DNA of 64,000 bases from Lachnospiraceae bacterium. Lineage in GTDB: Bacteria > Bacillota > Clostridia > Lachnospirales > Lachnospiraceae. How positions within the stretch are numbered: the stretch's first letter is position 1; each line of letters begins with the position of its first letter. The notes under the pieces are model-generated. The model had not been told where the DNA came from. It saw nothing but the letters and a program-made list of their open reading frames with translations, and made no database searches. The position numbers and the translations under genes were made by a program. The stretch spans positions 1 to 64,000 of the forward strand of contig CAJTIU010000021.1 of the NCBI GenBank assembly GCA_910576335.1. The letters are read 5' to 3'. Shown piece after piece: positions 40,400 to 48,365 of this stretch.

Positions 40400-41218
40400 A
40401 TGTTAAGGATAGGAGATTTTTCAAAACTGTCAAGGATTAGTATCCGTATGCTCCGGCATTATGATGAAATAGGAATCCTTCACCCGGAATGCGTGGACGA
40501 TTTTACAGGATACCGCTATTACAGCGAGTCCCAGCTTCCTCTGGCCGGAAAGATACAGGCATTAAAAAGCCTGGGCTTCGGGCTTTCCATGATAAAAGAA
40601 ATACTGGGCAAATATGAGGATGTACAGGAAATGGAGCGGTTCCTGATTTTGAAACGGAAGGAGCTGGAAGGGGAAGCCAGAGAGATACGGCAGAAGCTGC
40701 AGTTTCTTGACAGTACATTGAAATGGATGAGAAAGGATGGTAACCTTATGGATTATAATGTGACATTAAAAACATTACCGGAGCGGTACGTTGCAAGTGT
40801 GCGGCAGGTGATCCCTGCTTATGACCAGGAAGGGCTGTTATGGGAGATTATGTGCCGGGAACTGGAAGGACAGAATGTGCAGCAGGCAGCGCCGTGTTAT
40901 GGGATGGCGATTTTCCACGATGAAGGGCATAAGGAGCATGACCCGGATGTGGAGATTCAGAGTACGGTTGTGGGAACATATCAGGATACGGAGCATGTGA
41001 AATTTAAGACCGTGCCGCCTATTCAGATTGCGTCTGCCACATATAAGGGCGGTTATGACCAGATTTCGAGGGTGAATGCGGCTGTTGCAAACTGGGTGGT
41101 TGAGAATGGGTATGATTTTAACGGGAAGTCATTCTGTATCTACCATGTAAGCCCCAGTGACACATCTGACCCGGAGGAAATGGTCACGGAAGTCTGTTTT
41201 CCGGTAAAAAAGAAATAG
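40400..41218 (+). CDS. MerR-family regulator with GyrI-like effector domain
   Basis: A protein of 272 residues from the ATG at 40400. MLRIGDFSKLSRISIRMLRHYDEIGILHPECVDDFTGYRYYSESQL is a complete MerR winged helix, followed by the dimer helix (about 75-120) and a C-terminal GyrI-like effector-binding domain from about 130. BmrR-type relatives bind cationic drugs and switch on efflux. No efflux gene is adjacent: the gene lies alone between terminase and portal with a 19-base-spacer promoter and its own terminator, so it is a cargo cassette in the packaging operon. Confidence 0.9.
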   Translation: MLRIGDFSKLSRISIRMLRHYDEIGILHPECVDDFTGYRYYSESQLPLAGKIQALKSLGFGLSMIKEILGKYEDVQEMERFLILKRKELEGEAREIRQKLQFLDSTLKWMRKDGNLMDYNVTLKTLPERYVASVRQVIPAYDQEGLLWEIMCRELEGQNVQQAAPCYGMAIFHDEGHKEHDPDVEIQSTVVGTYQDTEHVKFKTVPPIQIASATYKGGYDQISRVNAAVANWVVENGYDFNGKSFCIYHVSPSDTSDPEEMVTEVCFPVKKK

Positions 41219-41246
41219 CAGTGTGTTGATTTGGACATATAGGGGG

Positions 41247-41273
41247 GCGTCTCTTCGGAGGCGCTTCTTTTTT
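41247..41273 (+). terminator. UUCG-loop terminator after MerR gene
   Basis: GCGTCTC (41247-41253) pairs with GAGGCGC (41258-41264) around a TTCG tetraloop, then TTCTTTTTT. It closes the MerR cassette. Confidence 0.85.
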
Positions 41274-41294
41274 GCTGATTTTTAGGAGGCGTGT

Positions 41295-42599
41295 ATGAAA
41301 CTGGCATCTATTTTAGGTATCCGGGGTGCGAGGGATAAGCCGAGGGACAGTTACGGGGGTACGGCTTATTCCTTTTTGTTTGGGCGGAGCAGCAGCGGGA
41401 AGGTCGTGAATGAGCGGACGGCCATGCAGACCACGGCGGTCTATTCCTGTGTGCGGATTCTGTCGGAGGCGATTGCTTCCCTGCCGGTGCATTTGTACCG
41501 GTATGCGGGGAGGGGGAAGGTGCGGGTGTATGACCATCCTTTGTATTATCTCCTGCATGACGAGCCGAACCCGGAGATGACTTCTTTTGTGTTCCGGGAG
41601 ACGCTTATGAGCCATCTTTTGATCTGGGGGAATGCCTATGCGCAGATCATACGGGACGGCAGGGGCCGGGTGCTTGGGCTGTACCCGCTGCTGCCGGACA
41701 AGGTGGAGGTTGACCGGGACGGTAAGGGGGAGCTTTATTATGTCTATAACCGGTACAGTGACGAGAACCCGAACTTTGGGGAGTACGGCAGGGTGTATCT
41801 TGCACCGGAGGATGTGCTGCATATCCCCGGGCTTGGGTTTGACGGGCTGGTGGGGTATTCTCCCATTGCCATGGCGAAGAATGCGGTGGGGATGACGCTG
41901 GCCTGTGAGGAATACGGGGCGGGATTCTTTGAGAACGGGGCCACGCCTGGCGGTGTATTGGAGCATCCGGGGGTGTTGAAGGACCCGGCGAAGGTGCGGG
42001 AGAGCTGGCACGCTGTCTACGGGGGCTCTAAGAATGCGGGGAAGGTTGCCGTTCTGGAAGAGGGCATGAAGTACCAGCAGATCGGGATTCCGCCGGAGGA
42101 AGCGCAGTTTCTGGAGACCAGGAAGTTCCAGGTGGACGAGATTGCCAGGCTGTACCGGATTCCGCCGCATATGGTTGGGGATCTGGATAAGAGCAGTTTT
42201 TCCAACATTGAGCAGCAGTCGCTGGAGTTTGTGAAGTATACGCTGGACCCATGGGTGATCCGGTGGGAGCAGTCTTTACAGAAAGCCTTATTGCTGCCCC
42301 AGGAGAAGTGGGAGTATTTTGTGAAGCTGAACGTGGACGGGCTTCTGCGGGGGGATTACCAGAGCCGTATGACCGGGTATTCTGTGGGGCGGCAGAATGG
42401 GTGGCTGTCTGCGAATGATATCAGGGAGATGGAGGACATGAACCCGATCCCTGCGGAGGAAGGAGGGGACTTGTACCTGGTGAACGGGAATCTGTGCAAG
42501 CTGGAAGATGCAGGGCTGTTTGCGGGAAAGAACCTGCAGGAGCCAGAGACGACGGACGGGAGGATGTCCCGGCAGGGCTATCCCGGACAGGGGCAGTGA
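41295..42599 (+). CDS. Phage portal protein, HK97 family
   Basis: A protein of 434 residues with AGGAGGCG upstream. VNERTAMQTTAVYSCVRILSEAIASLPVHLYR at the start, LLHDEPNPEMTSFVFRETLMSHLLIWGNAYAQIIRDGRGRV, FENGATPGGVLEHPG and YRIPPHMVGDLDKSSFSNIEQQSLEFVKYTLDPWVIRWEQSL match the HK97 portal. It forms the dodecameric ring at the capsid vertex through which DNA passes. It is followed by the prohead protease after a 157-base gap. Confidence 0.95.
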   Translation: MKLASILGIRGARDKPRDSYGGTAYSFLFGRSSSGKVVNERTAMQTTAVYSCVRILSEAIASLPVHLYRYAGRGKVRVYDHPLYYLLHDEPNPEMTSFVFRETLMSHLLIWGNAYAQIIRDGRGRVLGLYPLLPDKVEVDRDGKGELYYVYNRYSDENPNFGEYGRVYLAPEDVLHIPGLGFDGLVGYSPIAMAKNAVGMTLACEEYGAGFFENGATPGGVLEHPGVLKDPAKVRESWHAVYGGSKNAGKVAVLEEGMKYQQIGIPPEEAQFLETRKFQVDEIARLYRIPPHMVGDLDKSSFSNIEQQSLEFVKYTLDPWVIRWEQSLQKALLLPQEKWEYFVKLNVDGLLRGDYQSRMTGYSVGRQNGWLSANDIREMEDMNPIPAEEGGDLYLVNGNLCKLEDAGLFAGKNLQEPETTDGRMSRQGYPGQGQ

Positions 42600-42613
42600 G
42601 GCATGGGAACATG

Positions 42614-42655
42614 AAAGCATAAAGGTATAAAGGCATAAAAGCAGAATAAAGGCGT
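42614..42655. repeat. Short low-complexity AT-rich repeat
   Basis: Between portal and protease genes the unit GCATAAAG and variants (GTATAAAG, GCATAAAA) occur four times in a row. No gene or promoter was recognised. Probably a slipped-strand repeat or a relic. Confidence 0.4.
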
Positions 42656-42756
42656 TTTGGAAGCTGACAGGCGGAGATATCTGACGGCTTTTTTTGTGCG
42701 CTGATTTATGGGGATTGGCGGGAAGTATTGGAAGAATCGGAAAGTGAGGTGCAGGG

Positions 42757-43467
42757 ATGAAGCGGAAGTTTTGGAACTGGATACGGAATGAGACAGACGG
42801 GGAGAGGACCCTGGTTTTAAACGGGGAGATTTCGGATGAGACCTGGTACGGGGACGAGGTGACGCCGGCGCTGTTCCGGAAGGAGCTGAATGCAGGGACG
42901 GGAGATATTACGGTCTGGATTAATTCTCCGGGCGGGGATGTGTTTGCGGCGGCGCGGATTTATAACATGCTGATGGAGTATAAGGGGGATGTGCGGGTGA
43001 AGGTGGACGCTCTGGCGGCTTCGGCGGCGTCTGTGATCGCCATGGCGGGGACGGAGGTTCTGATGTCTCCGGTGGGCATGATGATGATCCACAATCCCAT
43101 GACGATTGCCATTGGGGACAGTAAGGAGATGCAGAGGGCGGGGGAGATGCTGGACGAGGTGAAGGAGAGTATCATGAACGCCTATGAGATCAAGACGGGC
43201 ATGAGCCGGGCCAGGATTTCCCATCTGATGGATGCGGAGAGCTGGTTTAACGCAAGGAAGGCGGTGGAGCTTGGGTTTGCGGACGGGGTTCTGCGTGGGG
43301 ACGGTACGGAGGATAAAGCTAGGGGCGGGGAGCCGGAGGGCGTGATGTTTTCGCGCATGGCGGTGACTAATTCGCTGCTGTCTAAGCTGATACCGGAGCA
43401 TAAGGAAACGGAGAAGAAAGTTCCGGTGGAGCAGTTGGAGAAGCGGTTACAGTTGTTATCACATTAA
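42757..43467 (+). CDS. Prohead protease, ClpP-like
   Basis: A protein of 236 residues. ITVWINSPGGDVFAAARIYNMLMEY, VKVDALAASAASVIAMAGTEVLMSPVGMMMIHNP contain the oxyanion glycines, the nucleophile in AASAAS, and His in MMIHNP. A catalytic Asp would lie in the EIKTGMSRARISHLMDAE region. ClpP-related proteases mature HK97-like capsids by trimming the capsid protein and destroying the scaffold. It lies between portal and major capsid, as expected. Confidence 0.94.
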   Translation: MKRKFWNWIRNETDGERTLVLNGEISDETWYGDEVTPALFRKELNAGTGDITVWINSPGGDVFAAARIYNMLMEYKGDVRVKVDALAASAASVIAMAGTEVLMSPVGMMMIHNPMTIAIGDSKEMQRAGEMLDEVKESIMNAYEIKTGMSRARISHLMDAESWFNARKAVELGFADGVLRGDGTEDKARGGEPEGVMFSRMAVTNSLLSKLIPEHKETEKKVPVEQLEKRLQLLSH

Positions 43468-43485
43468 ATTTATGGAGGTATGAAG

Positions 43486-44697
43486 ATGAAGAAGATTTTG
43501 GAGTTGAGGGAGAAACGTGCGAAGGCATGGGAGGCGGCGAAGGCTTTTCTGGACAGTAAGAGGGGCGAGGACGGCCTTTTGTCGGCGGAGGATACGGCTG
43601 CTTATGAGAGGATGGAGCAGGAGGTTATGGATCTGGGGAAGGAGATTGAGAGGCTGGAACGGCAGGCGGCGATTGATGCGGAGCTGAACAGGCCTACTTC
43701 GGAGCCGATTGTGAATAAGCCGAACAATGACCCGGAGGGGGACGGGAAGAAGGGGAGGGCTTCGGATAAGTACCGGAGGACTTTCTGGAATGCCATGCGG
43801 CGGAAGAGTTTTTATGATGTGGAGAATGCCCTGCAGGTGGGGACGGATTCGGAGGGCGGGTATCTGGTGCCGGACGAGTTTGAGCATACGCTGGTGGAGG
43901 CTCTGGAGGAAGAGAATTTTTTCCGGGGGATCGCTACGGTGATCCAGACTTCCAGCGGGGACCGGAAGATCCCGGTGGTTGCCACGAAGGGGACGGCTTC
44001 CTGGATTGACGAGGAGGGGGCTTACCCGGAGTCGGATGATTCTTTCGGACAGGTTTCTATTGGGGCTTATAAGGTGGCTACGATGTTGAAGGTGTCGGAT
44101 GAGCTTCTGAATGACAGTGTGTTTGACCTGGAGGCGTATATCTCTAAGGAGTTCGGGCGCAGGATTGGGACGAAGGAGGAAGAGGCGTTCTTTACCGGGG
44201 ACGGGAAGGGGAAGCCTACGGGGATTTTTAATGCTGCGGGCGGGGCTTCTGACGGGGTGACTACGGCAGCGGCGAGTATTACGTTTGACGATGTGATGGA
44301 TCTGTTTTATGCGTTGAAGTCGCCGTACCGGAGGAAGGCGGTCTGGGTGCTGAATGATACGACGGTGAAGGCTCTGCGGAAATTGAAGGACAATAACGGG
44401 AATTATATCTGGCAGCCGTCGGTGCAGGCGGGGCAGCCGGATATGATCCTGAACCGGCCTTATTATACTTCGGCTTATGTGCCGGAGGTGGCGGCCGGGG
44501 CGAAGGTGATGGCTTTCGGGGATTTCTCTTATTATTGGATCGCGGACCGGCAGGGGAGGTCTTTTAAGAGGCTGAATGAGCTGTTTGCGGCTAACGGGCA
44601 GGTGGGTTTCCTGGCGAGCCAGAGGGTGGACGGGAAGCTGATTCTCTCCGAAGCTGTGAAGACTATGGCGATCAAGGGGAGCAGCGCCGGGGCGTAA
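43486..44697 (+). CDS. Major capsid protein, HK97 fold
   Basis: A protein of 403 residues from MKKILELREKRAKAW, the ATG at a better distance from GGAGG than the one two codons before it. The first 100 residues form the helical delta domain (KILELREKRAKAWEAAKAFLDSK), to be cut off by the protease. NALQVGTDSEGGYLVPDEFEHTLVEALEEENFFRGIATVIQTSSGDRKIPVV and AGAKVMAFGDFSYYWIADRQGRSFKRLNE are HK97-type core regions. It is the main building block of the head. Confidence 0.95.
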   Translation: MKKILELREKRAKAWEAAKAFLDSKRGEDGLLSAEDTAAYERMEQEVMDLGKEIERLERQAAIDAELNRPTSEPIVNKPNNDPEGDGKKGRASDKYRRTFWNAMRRKSFYDVENALQVGTDSEGGYLVPDEFEHTLVEALEEENFFRGIATVIQTSSGDRKIPVVATKGTASWIDEEGAYPESDDSFGQVSIGAYKVATMLKVSDELLNDSVFDLEAYISKEFGRRIGTKEEEAFFTGDGKGKPTGIFNAAGGASDGVTTAAASITFDDVMDLFYALKSPYRRKAVWVLNDTTVKALRKLKDNNGNYIWQPSVQAGQPDMILNRPYYTSAYVPEVAAGAKVMAFGDFSYYWIADRQGRSFKRLNELFAANGQVGFLASQRVDGKLILSEAVKTMAIKGSSAGA

Positions 44698-44739
44698 GGT
44701 TTCGGGGTGTTTTGGTTTTAAAGGCAGGAGGGATACGGG

Positions 44740-45018
44740 ATGGCGGTTGTGACGCTGGAAGAGGCGAAGCGGTATCTCCGGGTGGACAGCGGGGACGAGG
44801 ACGGGTTTATTTCCGGGCTGTTGGAGACTGGGGAGAGTATGTGCGCGGATATGGCGCGGATGGAAGCGGAAGAGCTGGAGGGGCATCTTCCTATGGCGCG
44901 GATTGCTGTTCTGTATGTCACTGCGTATCTGTATGAGCACAGGGAGCAGGCGGACCATGAGGAACTGGTACAGACGCTGCGCTCTCTGTTGTTCGGTATC
45001 AGGAGGGAAGTGTTCTGA
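44740..45018 (+). CDS. Head-tail connector, gp6-like
   Basis: A protein of 92 residues with GGCAGGAGG upstream. VTLEEAKRYLRVDSGDEDGFISGLLETGESMCADMARME and the helices after it match the gp6-like head-tail connector group, which forms a ring under the portal. Its last base overlaps the start of the next gene. Length is normal for the family. Confidence 0.88.
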   Translation: MAVVTLEEAKRYLRVDSGDEDGFISGLLETGESMCADMARMEAEELEGHLPMARIAVLYVTAYLYEHREQADHEELVQTLRSLLFGIRREVF

Positions 45019-45407
45019 TGGCGGAGTGGAGCGGGGGCAGCGGCAGCAGGGACGGCGGCGGCTTCCGGAAGGGGTATCCTCTGGGGGAGTGGAAGGAGCG
45101 GATCACGATCCAGAGAAGTTCCCTGGGGAATGATAAGGCCGGGAACCATGTGCTGGTCTGGGAGGATTATTTCTGCTGTTCGGCTTTTGTGAACGGTCTT
45201 TCCGGGAAGGAGTATTGGGAGGCGGCGCAGGTGAACGCGCAGAGGGATATTTATTTCATTATCCGGTATTGTTCGGAGGTGGCCGGTATGGACACGGAGC
45301 ATTACCGGGTTTTGTTTCGGGGGCAGGTTTATGATCTTGTGTTTATTGACAATGTGCGGTATCAGAACAGGATGTTGAAGCTGCGGGCTTCTTTGGTGAA
45401 GAGGTGA
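45018..45407 (+). CDS. Phage head closure / adaptor protein
   Basis: A protein of 129 residues, with its start overlapping the previous stop. After a Gly-rich N-terminus, GEWKERITIQRSSLGNDKAGNHVLVWEDYFCCSAFVNGLSGKEYWEAAQVNAQRDIYFIIRYC fits the SPP1 gp16-like head closure fold. It has the small beta barrel and the order (connector, then this, then HK97 gp10) expected in HK97-like phages. It stabilises the head-tail joint. Confidence 0.85.
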   Translation: MAEWSGGSGSRDGGGFRKGYPLGEWKERITIQRSSLGNDKAGNHVLVWEDYFCCSAFVNGLSGKEYWEAAQVNAQRDIYFIIRYCSEVAGMDTEHYRVLFRGQVYDLVFIDNVRYQNRMLKLRASLVKR

Positions 45408-45411
45408 TTGG

Positions 45412-45798
45412 GTGTCGGAGAATCAGAGGGTGTCTGTGGACCGGATGGCGGATGTCATTATGGAGGGGCTTACGGAGTATGCGGAGCTTGCCGCGGACGT
45501 GATGAAGGACTGTGTGAGGAAGGCCGGGGATACGGTGAAGCGGGAGGCAAAGGCGGGCGCGCCGGTGAAGACCGGGAGGTATAAGAAGAGCTGGGCGGTG
45601 AGGCGGCAGAGGGAGACTTCCAATGTTTTGGAGGTGGTGGTGCATAGCAGAGACCGGTATCAGCTTACCCATCTTCTGGAGAAGGGTCATGCGAAGCGGG
45701 GAGGCGGGCGGGTGAAGGCTGTCCCGCATATTGCCCCGGCGGAGGAAAAGGGTGTCCGGGAGCTGGAAGAGGGGATAAAAAGGGGGCTGTCTAAGTGA
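45412..45798 (+). CDS. HK97 gp10-like tail component
   Basis: A protein of 128 residues from GTG. VDRMADVIMEGLTEYAELAADVMKDCVRKAGDTVKREAKAGAPVKTGRYKKSWAVRRQ and HLLEKGHAKRGGGRVKAVPHIAPAEEKG are the standard gp10 motifs (APVKTGxYxxSW, LExGHAxRxGGRVxxxPHI). It forms part of the head-tail joining complex. It overlaps the next start by 4 bases. Confidence 0.93.
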   Translation: MSENQRVSVDRMADVIMEGLTEYAELAADVMKDCVRKAGDTVKREAKAGAPVKTGRYKKSWAVRRQRETSNVLEVVVHSRDRYQLTHLLEKGHAKRGGGRVKAVPHIAPAEEKGVRELEEGIKRGLSK

Positions 45799-46112
45799 GC
45801 CATGAGGATGTGCTGAAAATGATGGAGGAACTGGGGCTTCCTTTTGCCTATGACCATTTTGTGGAAGGGGAGGCCCCGGAGCCGCCTTTTGCGGTGTTCC
45901 TTTATCCCAGGGCGGATAATTTTTCTGCGGACGGGGTGGCGTATTTTAAGAGGAATGCGCTGGATATTGAGGTGTATACGGACTTGAAGGACCCGGAGCT
46001 GGAGGAGGGCATAGAGGCGGTGCTGTTGAGGCATGGGATTTTCTATGGGAAGAGTGAGGTCTGGATTGAGTCGGAGCGGCTGTATGAGGTTTTGTATGAG
46101 ATGGAGGTTTAG
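45795..46112 (+). CDS. Probable tail completion protein
   Basis: A protein of 105 residues from GTG. PFAYDHFVEGEAPEPPFAVFLYPRADNFSADGVAYFKRNALDIEVYTDLKDPELEEGIEAVLL has the pattern of small tail-terminator proteins (Y-P-x-x-D-N-x-x-A-D, then V-x-L-Y-T-D-x-K). It lies between gp10 and the major tail protein, where the tail-terminator is expected. Similar genes are annotated as hypothetical in many clostridial phages. Confidence 0.75.
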   Translation: MSHEDVLKMMEELGLPFAYDHFVEGEAPEPPFAVFLYPRADNFSADGVAYFKRNALDIEVYTDLKDPELEEGIEAVLLRHGIFYGKSEVWIESERLYEVLYEMEV

Positions 46113-46117
46113 GGCGG

Positions 46118-46717
46118 ATGAATAACAAGGTGAAGTTTAATATCTGTAATTGTCATTATGCGCTGCAGAGGGTGGCGGAGGACGGGGAGATGACGTTTGA
46201 CGTGCCGGTGGCGATGCCTGGGGCGGTTTCGCTGGCACTGGACCCGAATGGGGAGCCGGAGTCGTTTTATGCGGACGGGATTGAGTATTATATTATTGCC
46301 AACAATATGGGGTATGACGGGGACCTGGAGCTGGCGCTGATCCCGGAGAGTTTCCGGACGGATGTGTTGAAGGAGGAAGCGGACGGGAATGAGGTGCTGG
46401 TGGAGAACGCCAATTCGGAGACGGGGGCTTTTGCGCTGCTGTTTGAGTTCGACGGGGATATCAGGAAGATCCGGCATGTGCTGTATAATTGTTCTGCCAG
46501 CAGGCCGAAGATTGAGGGAAAGACCAATGAGGAGAGCCGGGAGGTGCAGACGGAGACGCTGACGGTGAAGGCCAGGCCGCTGGCAAGCGGGTATGTGAAG
46601 GCGAAGACGGGGAATAAGACTTCGGCGGAGACTTATGAGGGGTGGTATAAGAGTGTGTATCTGCCGGTTCCGAAGACGGAGGCTGGCGGCGGTGTCGAGG
46701 AAGAGGGACAGGGTTGA
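46118..46717 (+). CDS. Major tail protein
   Basis: A protein of 199 residues. KVKFNICNCHYALQRVAEDGEMTFDVPVAMPGAVSLALDPNGEPESFYADGIEYYIIANNMGYDGDLELALIPESFR matches clostridial siphophage major tail proteins (the phi13-like group). It polymerises into the tail tube around the tape measure. The order with the tail chaperone and tape measure is standard. Confidence 0.88.
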   Translation: MNNKVKFNICNCHYALQRVAEDGEMTFDVPVAMPGAVSLALDPNGEPESFYADGIEYYIIANNMGYDGDLELALIPESFRTDVLKEEADGNEVLVENANSETGAFALLFEFDGDIRKIRHVLYNCSASRPKIEGKTNEESREVQTETLTVKARPLASGYVKAKTGNKTSAETYEGWYKSVYLPVPKTEAGGGVEEEGQG

Positions 46718-46733
46718 AGGAGGCTGAAAGGGT

Positions 46734-47111
46734 ATGAGTATTGTGAGGAAGGTCGGGATTGACGGGAAGGAGGTGCTGTTTAAGGCATCGGCGGCGATCC
46801 CGAGGATTTACCGGTTGAAGTTCCAGAGGGATATTTATAAGGATCTGCGGATTCTGGAGAAGAGTATTGGGGAGGGGGATGAGGAGCGTTCCAACTTGGA
46901 TCTTTTTTCTTTGGAGATGTTTGAGAATATCGCTTATACGATGGCGAAACACGCAGACCCGGCTATCCCGGATGATGTGGAGGAATGGCTGGACGGGTTT
47001 AATACGTTTTCGATTTATCAGGTGCTGCCGGAGCTTATCAAGCTGTGGGGGCTGAATGTGAAGACGGATGCGGAGGCTAAAAAAAACTTCGGTCAACAGA
47101 GCGGGAGATGA
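46734..47111 (+). CDS. Tail assembly chaperone, short form (gpG-like)
   Basis: A protein of 125 residues. KASAAIPRIYRLKFQRDIYKDLRILEKSIGE and MFENIAYTMAKHADPAIPDDVEEWLDGFNTFSIYQVLPELIKLWGLN match siphophage tail chaperones. Near the end, codons GCT AAA AAA AAC include the slippery heptamer A_AAA_AAC (47081-47087). Ribosomes that stay in frame stop at 47111; those slipping back one base read into the next frame to make a longer form. Both forms help assembly of the tape measure and tail tube. Confidence 0.87.
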   Translation: MSIVRKVGIDGKEVLFKASAAIPRIYRLKFQRDIYKDLRILEKSIGEGDEERSNLDLFSLEMFENIAYTMAKHADPAIPDDVEEWLDGFNTFSIYQVLPELIKLWGLNVKTDAEAKKNFGQQSGR

Positions 47112-47272
47112 CTACGCCGCTGTTCCTGCTCCGGTGTGTGCAGCTTGGGATCTCTATGGCGGATATGGAGCTTTTGTCTATTGGGCTGGTGAATGATATG
47201 TTTGTGGAGAGCCGGAATGACGAGTGCAGGTATGCGGAGATTGGGACGCAGGAGGATATGGACCGGTTTTGA
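47081..47272 (+). CDS. -1 frameshift extension of the tail chaperone (gpGT-like)
   Basis: After a -1 shift at A_AAA_AAC (47081-47087), the frame reads LRSTEREMTTPLFLLRC and continues without stop to 47272, adding about 60 residues: VQLGISMADMELLSIGLVNDMFVESRNDECRYAEIGTQEDMDRF. An ATG at 47108 could also start this piece alone as a 54-residue protein. The product resembles the short downstream frame of siphophage chaperone pairs. Slippery heptamer, frame and position all fit programmed frameshifting. Confidence 0.88.
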   Translation, partial: KKLRSTEREMTTPLFLLRCVQLGISMADMELLSIGLVNDMFVESRNDECRYAEIGTQEDMDRF

Positions 47273-47279
47273 AATCTGA

Positions 47280-47308
47280 TTGATATGGCGGCCTTTTTCT
47301 GCTATAAT
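47280..47308 (+). promoter_or_regulatory. Sigma-A promoter of the AbiJ-like gene
   Basis: TTGATA (47280-47285), 17-base spacer, TATAAT (47303-47308). It lies right after the chaperone stop and about 50 bases before the inserted gene, so that gene can be expressed in the lysogen. Confidence 0.75.
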
Positions 47309-47352
47309 TTGGTGGTGGAAAAAGGCTGAAAAATATTAGCTGAAAAAATACA

Positions 47353-48270
47353 ATGGTGATATATATGAATATTAAGGATTGGCATGTAAATATGCGAGAG
47401 GGATTTTCCGATAGAAACAATTTGATTTCGTTGAAAAAGACATTACAATATGACGATTTGGATTATCGGACAAGAGTAGAAATCCTAAACAAAACAGATG
47501 AAATATTTGTTGAGTATTTTAAGCAGGAGAATGTAAATTGGGGAATCATTAGAAATAGAAAAACTCATCCAGATTTCGGGTGTGATTTGCTAAAAGATGT
47601 ATTCTGCATTCCCTATGTTGAAGCAGAAGAAATCAGTCAGGATGGAAGTTGGGAAGAAGTAGTAAATAATGTCATATTAAATCATCCTTATTTTGAAGTT
47701 TTTGACTTGCTGGAATATATTTCACACGAAACACAAGACATAACGCAAGGGGAATTACCATATGACAATTTGCCTTCTCCGGAGGAACGATATAATGAAG
47801 TATTCAAAAAGGAATACGTTGGATATCGTTTTATTAAAGGGAAAATAAGGAATATTACAGATGAGAATGAAATACAAGAAATAGTAAAGGCCTCTTTATC
47901 TCCATATGAAGAAGTAAATTTTCATTTAGATAAAGCAAGCGAAAGATTATCAGATAGAAAAAATCCAGATTATGAGAACTCAATTAAAGAGAGCATAAGT
48001 GCTGTTGAGGCAATGTGTGTTATTTTACTAGAAGAAAAAGGAGAATTGGGTACTCTGTTAAAAAAATTAGAAAAGGCAGGTATAAAGATACATCCGGCAT
48101 TAAAAGAAGCTTTTTTAAAGCTGTACGGATATACAAGTGATGCCAAAGGCATTAGGCATGCAGGCAGTATAGGAGGTACAGAATCGACTTTTGAAGAAGC
48201 CAAGTTTATGTTAGTATCATGTAGCGCATTTATAAATTATTTAAAAGAAGTATCAATTAAAATCAAATAG
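47353..48270 (+). CDS. AbiJ-like putative abortive-infection protein
   Basis: A protein of 305 residues. A start at 47365 (MNIKDWHVNM) is also possible. FSDRNNLISLKKTLQYDDLDYRTRVEILNKTDEIF at the N-terminus resembles the AbiJ N-terminal domain pattern, and the C-terminal third (ENSIKESISAVEAMCVILL, then GYTSDAKGIRHAGS and EEAKFMLVSCSAFINYLKE) looks like a HEPN-type helical domain with an Arg-His pair. HEPN domains in defence systems often cleave RNA. The gene is AT-rich, has its own promoter and terminator and interrupts the tail operon, so it is cargo and a likely superinfection barrier. Confidence 0.65.
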   Translation: MVIYMNIKDWHVNMREGFSDRNNLISLKKTLQYDDLDYRTRVEILNKTDEIFVEYFKQENVNWGIIRNRKTHPDFGCDLLKDVFCIPYVEAEEISQDGSWEEVVNNVILNHPYFEVFDLLEYISHETQDITQGELPYDNLPSPEERYNEVFKKEYVGYRFIKGKIRNITDENEIQEIVKASLSPYEEVNFHLDKASERLSDRKNPDYENSIKESISAVEAMCVILLEEKGELGTLLKKLEKAGIKIHPALKEAFLKLYGYTSDAKGIRHAGSIGGTESTFEEAKFMLVSCSAFINYLKEVSIKIK

Positions 48271-48282
48271 TAACTTACATAG

Positions 48283-48312
48283 GCGTTTGTCGGAAATGGC
48301 AGACGCTTTTTT
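48283..48312 (+). terminator. Terminator after AbiJ-like gene
   Basis: GCGTTTG (48283-48289) pairs with CAGACGC (48300-48306), followed by six T. With the promoter at 47280 it makes the AbiJ-like gene a self-contained unit. The tape measure follows. Confidence 0.7.
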
Positions 48313-48365
48313 GTTGCATTTTTATGGGAGCCGGGGTGGCTCCTTTTTTCGTTGGAGAAAGGCGG

